Source: Halomonas beimenensis
GTDB lineage: Bacteria; Pseudomonadota; Gammaproteobacteria; Pseudomonadales; Halomonadaceae
Direction: 5' to 3'
NCBI RefSeq assembly: GCF_002549795.1
Contig: NZ_CP021435.1
Span: 3,286,001-3,350,000 of the forward strand
Length of the DNA: 64,000 bases
Position 1 is the stretch's first letter. The number at the start of each line of letters is the position of its first letter. The translations under genes and the position numbers were made by a program. The notes below the pieces were generated by a model. That model made no database searches and had not been told where the DNA came from. It saw nothing but the letters and a program-made list of their open reading frames with translations. Positions 1 through 8,617 of the stretch are shown one piece after another.

Positions 1-476
1 CCGGACGAACCGCCGGGCGAGCGTTCGAGATCCCAGGGATTGCGGGTGGCCCCGCACGCCAGCGTCTCGGTGGTGCCCAGCAGGCCGAACTCCGAGGTGG
101 TGCTCTTGCCCAGCACGATCAGGCCGCTGGCATCCAGCGCCTCGGTATAGGCCGAGCCGGCCGGCGGCACCTGCCCCCGGAACAGGCGCGAGCCCATCCC
201 CAGCGGCAGGCCGGGGTAGGCGACGAGATCCTTCAGCAGCGTGGGCACCCCGGCGAAGGGGCCCGTCGTCCCGCAAGTCCGCGCCTTCTCCCGGGCGAGC
301 TCGGCGTCGCTCGCCGCCACCGCGTTGATCGCCGGATCCAGCCGCTCGATGCGGCGGATGGCCGCCTCCACCAGCTCCAGCGGCGAGACCTCGCCGCGCT
401 GAACCAGCCGCGCCTGGGCCGTGGCATCCAGGCGAGCCAGGTCATCGTCCTGGCTACCGATGCGATCCGTTGCCAT
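1..476 (-). CDS. Amidase signature family protein, N-terminal part (runs off window)
   Basis: The first about 158 residues of an amidase-signature hydrolase, a family that cleaves amide bonds with a Ser-cisSer-Lys triad. The visible sequence contains LLKDL, which carries the triad Lys, and ends in the Gly-Gly-Ser-Ser stretch (SPGGSS) that opens the signature region; the nucleophilic Ser lies beyond the window edge. The ATG at 474-476 follows a strong AAGGAGGG ribosome site. The N-terminal helix (VSPLELVEAAIRRIE) is typical of the family. The substrate cannot be told from this part: GatA-like, aryl-acylamidase and other amidases share it. Truncation is only by the window boundary. Confidence 0.85.
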   Translation of the reverse strand, partial: MATDRIGSQDDDLARLDATAQARLVQRGEVSPLELVEAAIRRIERLDPAINAVAASDAELAREKARTCGTTGPFAGVPTLLKDLVAYPGLPLGMGSRLFRGQVPPAGSAYTEALDASGLIVLGKSTTSEFGLLGTTETLACGATRNPWDLERSPGGSS

Positions 477-499
477 GGTGCCCTCCTTGCCTGTGCTAC

Positions 500-527
500 A
501 AGTGAAAAGCGAATATGCTATTCACTT
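500..527. promoter_or_regulatory. Imperfect palindrome upstream of the amidase gene, possible operator
   Basis: AAGTGAA at 500-506 is mirrored by TTCACTT at 521-527, with GAATA and TATTC inside, giving a 28 bp imperfect palindrome. It is AT-rich in otherwise GC-rich DNA and sits about 24 bp before the amidase start. The position suits a repressor site over the promoter. No regulator gene is visible next to it, so the protein that binds is unknown. Confidence 0.35.
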
Positions 528-595
528 TAGTCGCCACACTCGGCGATGCAAGGCGGTGTCGGCATTGCCGCCCAAGTAACTCGGCTCGGCCCACA

Positions 596-1423
596 TCAAT
601 CCTTGCCTCGACGGCGCCGGTAGATCGGCACCCGTTCATCGGCGGGCTCGAACCCTGTTACCCCTTCCGGCAACGTCTCCCCCTCGCCCAGCACGAGCAG
701 TCCCCTCGGGAGCAGGGCCCGATGCAGACGACAGGCGATGTCGTGCTGCAGGTCCCGGTCGAAGTAGGTGAACGCCAGGTAGCGGCAGGCAATCAGATGA
801 AAGCGCCGAGCGGGGAAGTCTCCCCGAATGTCACGCCGCTCCAGCTCGACAGCCTGGCGATACTCCCGCTTGAGGCAGTAGTCCGCATCGCGGCGCTCGA
901 AAGCGACGCTTCTCAGCGATCGGGGCAGGTCCTTGAGGGCGCTGGCCGGGTAGCAGGCCTGGTCGGCGCGGGCGAGCTGGTGCGCCTCGACATCCGAGGC
1001 CAGGATCGTCAGGCCAAGCCCGGGAAAGCGAGGCTGGAGGCGCTCGCGCCAGAGAATCGAGAAGGTGTAGGGCTCCTCCCCGGCGCCGCATCCCAGGCTC
1101 CACAGCGTCAGGGCCGGGACGCCCTCCTCCTGGGCCCGCCGGGCCAGCTCAGGAAGGAAGCGACACTCGAGCAGCTCGAAGACTCGTCTGTCGCGCCAGA
1201 AGCGCGAGATGGTGATGGGCAGGAAGCCATCGAGCACCTGCCACTCTCGAGGGTGCGCGTCCAGGTACCGTCGATACTGGCCGACGTCCTCGATGCCGAG
1301 CGCGTCCATACGCTGCTGCACCTTCCGGCACACCTGGTGATGGACCTTGCGAAAGCCCCGCCAGCGCATGTGGAGGCGAGGCAGGGCCCACTGCAGCAGG
1401 TCGACGCAATCCCGATCCTTCAT
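596..1423 (-). CDS. CheR-type SAM-dependent methyltransferase, stand-alone
   Basis: A 275-residue protein with the two-part layout of CheR chemotaxis methyltransferases: a helical N-terminal domain and a Rossmann methyltransferase domain. The SAM loop is WSLGCGAGEEPYT near residue 108, the usual place for the CheR W-S-x-G-C-x-x-G-E-E-P-Y motif. A DITISRFWRD-like segment (LPITISRFWRDRRVF) matches the region before it. Known CheR enzymes methylate glutamates of chemoreceptors. No receptor, cheA, cheW or cheB lies in the window, so the target is unknown; orphan CheR proteins of this kind occur in many Proteobacteria. The start at 1423 has only a weak ribosome site. Confidence 0.8.
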   Translation of the reverse strand: MKDRDCVDLLQWALPRLHMRWRGFRKVHHQVCRKVQQRMDALGIEDVGQYRRYLDAHPREWQVLDGFLPITISRFWRDRRVFELLECRFLPELARRAQEEGVPALTLWSLGCGAGEEPYTFSILWRERLQPRFPGLGLTILASDVEAHQLARADQACYPASALKDLPRSLRSVAFERRDADYCLKREYRQAVELERRDIRGDFPARRFHLIACRYLAFTYFDRDLQHDIACRLHRALLPRGLLVLGEGETLPEGVTGFEPADERVPIYRRRRGKD

Positions 1424-1544
1424 GCCAAGGCTACAGCGGGCCTTGATCTTGGGCCCGCTGCCTCAGGGAGTGGCTGTACGGTCAGGGTACGACATGGATG
1501 GAGACCTCACGAAACCCTAGCCAGCCACCTGCAAGCCAACGGCC

Positions 1545-3122
1545 TCACTCCCACTCGATGGTCGCCGGCGGCTTGCTGCTCACGTCGTAGGTGACGCGGG
1601 AGACGCCGCTGATCTCGTTGATGATGCGGTTGGAGACCTTCTCCAGGAGCTCGTAGGGCAGGTGCGCCCAGCGGGCGGTCATGAAGTCGATGGTCTCCAC
1701 GGCGCGCAGGGCGATGACCCACTCGTAGCGGCGGCCGTCGCCGACCACGCCCACGGACTTCACCGGCAGGAAGACGGCGAAGGCCTGGCTGGTCTTGTGG
1801 TACCAGTCGGCGTTGTGCAGCTCCTCGATGAAGATGGCGTCGGCCTCGCGCAGGATGTCGGCGTATTCCTTCTTCACCTCGCCGAGGATGCGCACGCCCA
1901 GGCCCGGCCCCGGGAAGGGGTGGCGGTAGACCATGTCGTAGGGCAGGCCGAGCTCGACGCCGAGCTTGCGCACCTCGTCCTTGAACAGCTCGCGCAGCGG
2001 CTCGACCAGCTTGAGCTTCATGGTCTCGGGCAGGCCGCCCACGTTGTGGTGGGACTTGATGACGTGCGCCTTGCCGGTCTTGGCGGCGGCGGACTCGATC
2101 ACGTCCGGGTAGATGGTGCCCTGGGCCAGGTAGTCCACGCCCTCGATCTTGGCGGCCTCGGCGTCGAAGACGTCGATGAAGGTGTTGCCGATGATCTTGC
2201 GCTTCTCCTCGGGGTCGGCGACGCCCTCGAGGCGGGAGAGGAACTGGTCCTCGGCGTCCACGCGGATCACCCGCACGCCCATGTGGCTGGCGAAGGTCTC
2301 CATCACCTGGTCGCCCTCGTCCTTGCGCAGCAGGCCGTTGTCGACGAACACGCAGGTCAGTTGGTCGCCGATGGCCTTGTGCAGCAGGGCCGCCACCACG
2401 GAGGAGTCCACGCCGCCGGAGAGGCCGAGCAGCACGTGGCGGTCGCCCACCTGGTCGCGCACGCGGGCGATCTGGTCCTCGATGATCCGGGCCGGGGTCC
2501 AGTTGCGCTCGCTGCCGCAGACGTCGAGCACGAAGTGCTCGAGGATGCGCTGGCCCTGGAGGGTGTGGGTCACCTCGGGGTGGAACTGCACCCCGTAGAA
2601 GCGCTTCTCCTCCCAGGCCATGGCGGCGATGGGGCAGCTCGGGGTGGAAGCGGTCACGGTGAAGGCGTCGGGCACCCGGGCCACCTTGTCGCCGTGGCTC
2701 ATCCAGACGTCGAGCAGGCTCTTGCCGGTCTCGTGATCGATGTGGTCGGCGATGTCCTTGAACAGCGCGGTCTCCGCGTCGATGCGCACCTGGGCGTAGC
2801 CGAACTCGCGCTTGTGGGAGCCCTCCACGGCGCCGCCGAGCTGCTCGGCCATGGTCTGCATGCCGTAGCAGATGCCGAACACCGGCAGGCCCATCTCGAA
2901 CACGCACTGAGGCGCGCGGGGCGAGTCCAGCTCGGTGACGGATTCCGGGCCGCCGGCGAGGATGATGCCGTTGGGGGCGTAGGCGCGGATCTCGTCCTCG
3001 GTGATGTCGAAGGCGCGGATCTCGGAGTAGACGCCGATCTCGCGGACCCGGCGGGCGATCAGCTGGGTGTACTGGGAGCCGAAGTCGAGGATCAGGATCT
3101 TGTGGGCGTGAATGTCGGTCAT
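1545..3122 (-). CDS. guaA: GMP synthase (glutamine-hydrolysing)
   Basis: Makes GMP from XMP, glutamine and ATP, the last step of guanine nucleotide synthesis. The 525 residues match the usual length. The class I glutamine amidotransferase domain starts at residue 8; its nucleophile is C85 in GICYGMQ, and QFHPE near residue 180 supplies the catalytic His-Glu. The ATP pyrophosphatase domain has the PP-loop [10 protein letters not shown] near residue 234, and the C-terminal dimerisation domain ends in the conserved PATIEWE. The ATG at 3122 is preceded by AAGGAAAGG. It lies downstream of guaB on the same strand, but 259 bp of repeat-rich DNA separate the two genes, unlike the tight guaBA operon of E. 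coli. Confidence 0.97.
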   Translation of the reverse strand: MTDIHAHKILILDFGSQYTQLIARRVREIGVYSEIRAFDITEDEIRAYAPNGIILAGGPESVTELDSPRAPQCVFEMGLPVFGICYGMQTMAEQLGGAVEGSHKREFGYAQVRIDAETALFKDIADHIDHETGKSLLDVWMSHGDKVARVPDAFTVTASTPSCPIAAMAWEEKRFYGVQFHPEVTHTLQGQRILEHFVLDVCGSERNWTPARIIEDQIARVRDQVGDRHVLLGLSGGVDSSVVAALLHKAIGDQLTCVFVDNGLLRKDEGDQVMETFASHMGVRVIRVDAEDQFLSRLEGVADPEEKRKIIGNTFIDVFDAEAAKIEGVDYLAQGTIYPDVIESAAAKTGKAHVIKSHHNVGGLPETMKLKLVEPLRELFKDEVRKLGVELGLPYDMVYRHPFPGPGLGVRILGEVKKEYADILREADAIFIEELHNADWYHKTSQAFAVFLPVKSVGVVGDGRRYEWVIALRAVETIDFMTARWAHLPYELLEKVSNRIINEISGVSRVTYDVSSKPPATIEWE

Positions 3123-3162
3123 CTGGCCTTTCCTTTAGAAAGCAACGGGGCCGAAACGCAAA

Positions 3163-3220
3163 AGCTGGAAGTAGCCAATGGCCCACTTCCAGCTCTGGCT
3201 TCCGGCTTCAAGCAGAGGGC
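3163..3220. repeat. Hairpin followed by heptamer-type repeat in the guaB-guaA gap
   Basis: AGCTGGAAGT at 3163-3172 pairs with ACTTCCAGCT at 3185-3194, with an inner GCC/GGC pair, forming a strong stem. It is followed on the plus strand by GCTTCCGGCTTCAAGC, a short run with 7 bp periodicity. The same pairing of a hairpin with a GCTT-type heptamer run recurs near 18400-18600 and 36757-36822. It may act as a terminator or attenuator between guaB and guaA. Confidence 0.5.
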
Positions 3221-3228
3221 AAGGAAGC

Positions 3229-3367
3229 GCTGATTCATGTCGCGAGCGACGATAGGCGGGGGCGCCTAGCCTGGCCGCCGCCGGAACGGAGAATCCGGAG
3301 TTTACTTGGCGGTAAATGAGGATTTCGAGTACCGCCGGCGGCCAGGATATCGAGCGCAGCAATGAAT
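3229..3367 (-). repeat. Dispersed palindromic intergenic repeat, family 1, copy A
   Basis: About 139 bp that, read on the minus strand, aligns with copies at 24820-24943 and 27157-27422. Shared blocks are ATTCATTGCTGCGCTCGATA, CTGGCCGCCGGCGGTACTC, CCTCATTTAC, GTAAACTCCGG, TTCCGGCGG and TCGCTCGCGACATGAATCAG. The two ends are inverted copies of each other (ATTCATTGCTGCGCTCG with CGCTCGCGACATGAAT; CTGGCCGCCGGCGG with CCGGCGGCGGCCAG), so the whole unit can fold into one long hairpin. No open reading frame is inside. It resembles a MITE or a large REP-type element. This copy lies between guaB and guaA. Confidence 0.75.
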
Positions 3368-3381
3368 TCAGTGTTTCCTCA

Positions 3382-4893
<1,512 letters not shown>

Positions 4894-4903
4894 TTAATCC
4901 ACC

Positions 4904-4933
4904 ATTATAACGGCCGGGGCCGCCGGCGGGCAA
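4904..4933 (-). promoter_or_regulatory. Sigma-70 type promoter of guaB
   Basis: On the minus strand a perfect -10 TATAAT (4904-4909) has a TTGCCC -35 candidate at 4928-4933, 18 bp upstream. The predicted transcript start is near 4897, about 45 nt before the guaB ATG. Confidence 0.6.
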
Positions 4934-4983
4934 CGCGGGGTGTGGCGCGAACAGAGAGATCGCAGCTAGGCTCTTCGATCGGA

Positions 4984-5169
4984 GCTGATCCGTCGACAGG
5001 CCTGCGAGGGGGCGCTGTGAACCCTTCCCTGGGGCTACCGACGCCCTGCGGCGCTCTCGCCTCCTGCTCCGCTTGCAGGACCGGTGCTGGCCATCCCTGG
5101 CCAGCCCGTTCGGAGCCGTGCTCCTCACCCCTGGCGTAGGATCCCCTCTACGGCCTGTCCCCGGCGCCC
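4984..5169 (+). repeat. Dispersed intergenic repeat, family 2, long copy
   Basis: Fills much of the gene-free stretch 4934-5219 between the guaB promoter and the hydrolase gene. It begins GCTGATCCGTCGACAGG (4984-5000) and ends CCTCTACGGCCTGTCCCCGG (from 5145) plus CGCCCC. Both ends recur in the same order and relative orientation at 62374-62433 (minus strand), where the middle of about 140 bp is missing. The GACAGG and CCTGTC ends are partly inverted repeats. No coding capacity is evident. The rest of this gap shows nothing I recognise. Confidence 0.6.
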
Positions 5170-5219
5170 CTCGCCAGCCCAACTGCAATTGACCTGGTGG
5201 CGCGAAAGGACCGGAGTCG

Positions 5220-6359
5220 TCAGCGGACGGCCGTCTCCGCCGCCGGCCGGGCGGACGTCGCGTCGCTCTGCTCACGCAGGAAGTCCACCAGCCGCGGGAA
5301 GATGTCCTCGTGGACCCGGTTGCCCATGAAGACGTCCTGGTGGCCGTAGCCCTCGAAGATCGCTAGTTGATGGCGGCCCGGCACCACCTCCTCCAGGGCC
5401 TGGTGGCAGTGGAGGTTGCTGTCGGTGAAGACCCGGTTGGTGTCGCCGGTCATGAACAGGCAGGGCGTCTCCACGGCCTCGGCGCCGGCGAGGTAGTCGT
5501 CGGGCAGCTCGCTGTAGCGCGGGTCGTCGGGCTTCATGCGTACCGTGCGGTGCCCGCGCCCCAGCATCTTCAGCACGTGCTTGTGGTAGTTGAGCCCCAC
5601 CGGGCCGTAGAGGTCGCCGCCGCGGCGGTGGGTGATCTCGGCGAGGTTCTCGTGGCGGTAGAGCGCCGGCCAGCCGGTGCCCCACATCAGCGAGAGCATG
5701 TGGCAGGCCGGCACGTCGCACTCGCGGTGGAACAGCGAGACGAGCTTCGAGAGCCCCTTGCCGATGGTCAGCCGCGGGTCCTCGCTCCAGCGCGGGCTGA
5801 CGTAGGGCTGCTGGAGGATGCGCTCGATGATGAAGGGGAAGATATGGCCCTTGATGCGCGACCAGGTGGGCACGTGCGGCGTCAGCGCCACGCTGTTGGC
5901 GATGCAGGAGCGAATGCCGGTGACGGTGCCGGCGAACAGCGCCATGGTGAAGCTCATGGCCCCCAGGCAATGGCAGATGACGTGGATGTTGACGTCGGCG
6001 CCGGCCACCTCGCGGACCTTGGCGATGGCCGCCGGATGATCGTAGAGGGCGCAGTCGTCCATGGACCAGTCGCTGGGCTGGAGGTTGTAGGCATGGCGGT
6101 TGCTCATGCGGAAGTCCAGGGTCCAGACGTCGGTGAAGCCCGCGTCCAGCAGGTAACCGACCAGGTTCTGGTGCTCGGGCTGGATGAACATGTCCGAGGA
6201 GGTGGTCAGGCCGTGGATGATCACCACCACGTCGCGACAGGGCGCCCGCCGGAAGCGCAGCAGCGACAGCCCCAGGCCGTCGTCGGTGGTGAAGTGGTGG
6301 GTGCTGGTCTCGGCGTCGCGGACGCCTTCCAGGGTGTAGAGCGGAATCTCCCGGCTCAT
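5220..6359 (-). CDS. Alpha/beta-fold hydrolase with Cys nucleophile, last gene of GMC operon
   Basis: A 379-residue alpha/beta hydrolase. The oxyanion-loop HG is at residues 49-50 (VVVIIHGLTTSS), the nucleophile elbow reads C129-H-C131-L-G133 in place of G-x-S-x-G, the acid is probably the Asp of MTGDTNRVF, and the His is in FEGYGHQDVF. So the nucleophile is Cys rather than Ser, as in PHA synthases, although overall length and context differ from PhaC. There is no signal peptide, so it is probably cytoplasmic. ATG at 6359 follows AAGGAGGG. It lies 71 bp downstream of a GMC oxidoreductase; in other bacteria such hydrolase domains are found fused to cholesterol-oxidase-like GMC proteins. The substrate is unknown, possibly an acyl or sterol/terpenoid ester. 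Confidence 0.8.
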   Translation of the reverse strand: MSREIPLYTLEGVRDAETSTHHFTTDDGLGLSLLRFRRAPCRDVVVIIHGLTTSSDMFIQPEHQNLVGYLLDAGFTDVWTLDFRMSNRHAYNLQPSDWSMDDCALYDHPAAIAKVREVAGADVNIHVICHCLGAMSFTMALFAGTVTGIRSCIANSVALTPHVPTWSRIKGHIFPFIIERILQQPYVSPRWSEDPRLTIGKGLSKLVSLFHRECDVPACHMLSLMWGTGWPALYRHENLAEITHRRGGDLYGPVGLNYHKHVLKMLGRGHRTVRMKPDDPRYSELPDDYLAGAEAVETPCLFMTGDTNRVFTDSNLHCHQALEEVVPGRHQLAIFEGYGHQDVFMGNRVHEDIFPRLVDFLREQSDATSARPAAETAVR

Positions 6360-6430
6360 GGTGCCCTCCTTGATCGGTATGCCTCGCCTCTCGCCCCTCT
6401 CTCCTCGCCCCTCACTCCTCATTCCTCGCC

Positions 6431-8005
6431 TCAGGCGAGAATCTCGGCCATGGCCCGCTCGGCCATGGCGGCGATGGTGCGCGAGGGGTTGAGCCCCAGG
6501 GCCCGGGGCACGATGGCGCCGTCCAGCACGTAGAGCCCCGGGTAGCCGAAGACCTCGCCCTTGTGGTCGACGACGCCGTCCTCGCGGCCGCTGCCCATGT
6601 TGCAGCCGCCCAGCGGATGCGGGGTCAGCAGGTAGTCGAACAGGGTCCAGGACGGCGGCTCCAGCGCCACCCCACCGGTCGCCTCGGAGAGGCGCTTGTG
6701 GCGGTCGATCAGCGCCTGGACGGTGGGCCGGGAGCGGCCCACGTCGTAGTCCAGGGCGAGCTCCAGGTCGCGGTCGAACCAGGCGCGGTCCAGGCGCATC
6801 ACCCCGTCGCTGGCGTCCACGCCCTGGCCGAACCAGGGCATCAGGTGGGCCTGGGGGTCGCGGCCCTGCAACAGGCCGTCGAGCAGCAGCCGCCAGCCGT
6901 CGAAGAGCCGCTCGCCGGCGGTCTGGCGCTCGAGCACGGCGCGCAGGGCGTTGCCGATGACGTCCGGGAAGCCGCCGTCCTCGACGAAGTAGCGCTGGCC
7001 GCCGTCGCTGCCGTCCAGGTAGTCGATGGCGCAGGTGATGGTCGGCCCCCGGGTCGGCGAGACCTCGCGGTCCGCATAGAACGCCGGGGTCAGGAAGTCG
7101 CCGTTGGCGCACCAGCCGTGGCCGAGCCGGGGCGACAGCGCCGGCAGGGTGCGGTACTGGTCGCGGCAGCGCAGCAGCAGTTCGGTGGAGCCCAGCGAGC
7201 CCGCCGCCACCACCACCCGGCGGGCGGTCTCGCTGGCCTCGCCGCCGCCGTCCAGGCGCCGGTAGCGTACCCGGTAGCCCTCCCCTTCCGGCTCGATGGC
7301 CCGCACCAGGCACAACGGGCGGATCTCGGCGCCGCGGTCCTCGGCCCGGGCCAGGTAGTTGAGGTCCAGGGTGTTGCGGGCGCCCACCGGGCAGCCCAGG
7401 TCGCAGTCGCCGCAGTGCACGCAGGTACCCTGGGCGCGACCGAAGGCGTTGGTGACGGCCCGACTATGGTGCGGGTCGTGGGGGTCGTCGAGGCCGTAGT
7501 GCCAGGCCTCGTCGAAGCGCAGCGCCAGCGGCAGCCGGCGGAAGCGCTCGGCGTCACCGGTGGCCAGGGCGGCCTGGTGCATCAGCCGCTGACGGGCGGT
7601 GAGCTGGCCGTCGGGCAGGGTCTGGACCTCCAGCATCCGCCCGGTGGTGGCGTAGTGAGGGGTGAGGGCGTCGAAGTCGATCTGCTCCGGCCAGCCGTGA
7701 TCGAAGACGAAGCGCTCGGCCTCGACGAAGACGTTGGCGTAGACCAGCGAGCCGCCGCCGACCCCGGCGCCCTGAGCCACTCCGACGCGGGGGAAGAGCC
7801 GCAGGTCCAGCCAGCCGTGGCGACGCTCCGGGTCCTCGACGTCGAAGACCCAGTCGTCGCCGGGCCCCCGGGGCAGGTCCTCGGTGGCCCAGCGCCGGCC
7901 GCGCTCCAGCACCAGCACCCGCTCGCCGGCCTCGGCCAGGCGGCAGGCCGCCACCGAGCCGCCGAAGCCCGAGCCGATGACGATGGCATCGAAGCCGAGA
8001 CTCAT
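6431..8005 (-). CDS. GMC family oxidoreductase, cholesterol-oxidase-like
   Basis: A 524-residue FAD enzyme of the glucose-methanol-choline family. The N-terminal dinucleotide fold is GSGFGGSVAACRLAEAG with VLVLERG at the end of the second strand. The GMC flavin-contact segment is GVGGGSLVYANV, and the C-terminal HPLGGCNMG and NPSRTIAAMAERA close the FAD site. A Cys-rich stretch, CVHCGDCDLGCPVGA near residue 195, is typical of the cholesterol-oxidase-like branch and looks like a ferredoxin motif. No Tat or Sec signal is seen. Its ATG overlaps the stop of the upstream gene (ATGA). It probably oxidises an alcohol on a lipid-like substrate; whether it acts on sterols cannot be told. Confidence 0.88.
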   Translation of the reverse strand: MSLGFDAIVIGSGFGGSVAACRLAEAGERVLVLERGRRWATEDLPRGPGDDWVFDVEDPERRHGWLDLRLFPRVGVAQGAGVGGGSLVYANVFVEAERFVFDHGWPEQIDFDALTPHYATTGRMLEVQTLPDGQLTARQRLMHQAALATGDAERFRRLPLALRFDEAWHYGLDDPHDPHHSRAVTNAFGRAQGTCVHCGDCDLGCPVGARNTLDLNYLARAEDRGAEIRPLCLVRAIEPEGEGYRVRYRRLDGGGEASETARRVVVAAGSLGSTELLLRCRDQYRTLPALSPRLGHGWCANGDFLTPAFYADREVSPTRGPTITCAIDYLDGSDGGQRYFVEDGGFPDVIGNALRAVLERQTAGERLFDGWRLLLDGLLQGRDPQAHLMPWFGQGVDASDGVMRLDRAWFDRDLELALDYDVGRSRPTVQALIDRHKRLSEATGGVALEPPSWTLFDYLLTPHPLGGCNMGSGREDGVVDHKGEVFGYPGLYVLDGAIVPRALGLNPSRTIAAMAERAMAEILA

Positions 8006-8604
8006 GGGCGACCTCCCCGCGCCAGGGGCGCGTAGAGGTCCCAGAGCTCGCCGAAGAAGAAGCCGCCGAAGGTGGCCAGGGTGCGGGCGTCGCCGTCGCC
8101 GGTCACCCGCAGCGTCGACAGCAGCGCCGTCAGCTGGGGCACGCCGAGCTCGAGGATGCCGGCGCCGACCACCTCGCCGGCGGCGTCCTCGCCCCGGTGC
8201 AGCCGGGTGTAGAGGGTGGTGGTGTCGCGCCAGAGGTCGGGCCCGGGATCGTCGTGGAGGCGCTTCTCCCCGGCCAGGTAGTAGGGGGTGTCGTCGGCGG
8301 TGAAGGCGAGCTCGTAGACCATGCGCCGCCCACCGCCCTCGCCCCGGGCCGTCGAGAACAGCCGGAAGACGCCGGTGGGGGCGGCCAGGCCCACGCCCAG
8401 CGGCGGGAAGTCGACCACGCCGGAGAGCCGCCCCGGATGCTCGGGGTCGGCCACGAAGGCGGCCAGGTCGTCGATGGCCACGGCGGCGTGCATGGCCAGC
8501 CGGGTGCCCGCCCGGCGACCCGCCGCCGCCCCCTCGGCCGGCTCCGTCTCGCCCAGGGCGAAGCCGCCCTGCATGGTCTCCTCGAAGGCGATGCCCGCGG
8601 TCAT
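8002..8604 (-). CDS. Small protein associated with GMC oxidoreductase
   Basis: A 200-residue protein with no catalytic motif that I can name. It has runs such as GVFRLFSTARG, MVYELAFTADDTPYYLAGEKRLHDDPG, DLWRDTTTLYTRLHRG and FGGFFFGELWDLY. Segments of this type occur, as far as I recall, as a middle region in large bacterial GMC-hydrolase fusion proteins, which fits its place directly before the GMC gene with a 4 bp ATGA overlap. It could be a substrate-binding or lipid-binding subunit. There is no signal peptide. The ATG at 8604 has GGGAGGA upstream. Function is inferred only from position. Confidence 0.7.
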   Translation of the reverse strand: MTAGIAFEETMQGGFALGETEPAEGAAAGRRAGTRLAMHAAVAIDDLAAFVADPEHPGRLSGVVDFPPLGVGLAAPTGVFRLFSTARGEGGGRRMVYELAFTADDTPYYLAGEKRLHDDPGPDLWRDTTTLYTRLHRGEDAAGEVVGAGILELGVPQLTALLSTLRVTGDGDARTLATFGGFFFGELWDLYAPLARGGRP

Positions 8605-8617
8605 GGTGTCGTCCTCC

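Noticed and set aside
5220..7313. A 697-codon frame that would extend the alpha/beta hydrolase upstream
   Set aside because: The first 318 codons are out of frame with, and shadow, the GMC oxidoreductase gene; the true start is the ATG at 6359 with a strong ribosome site.
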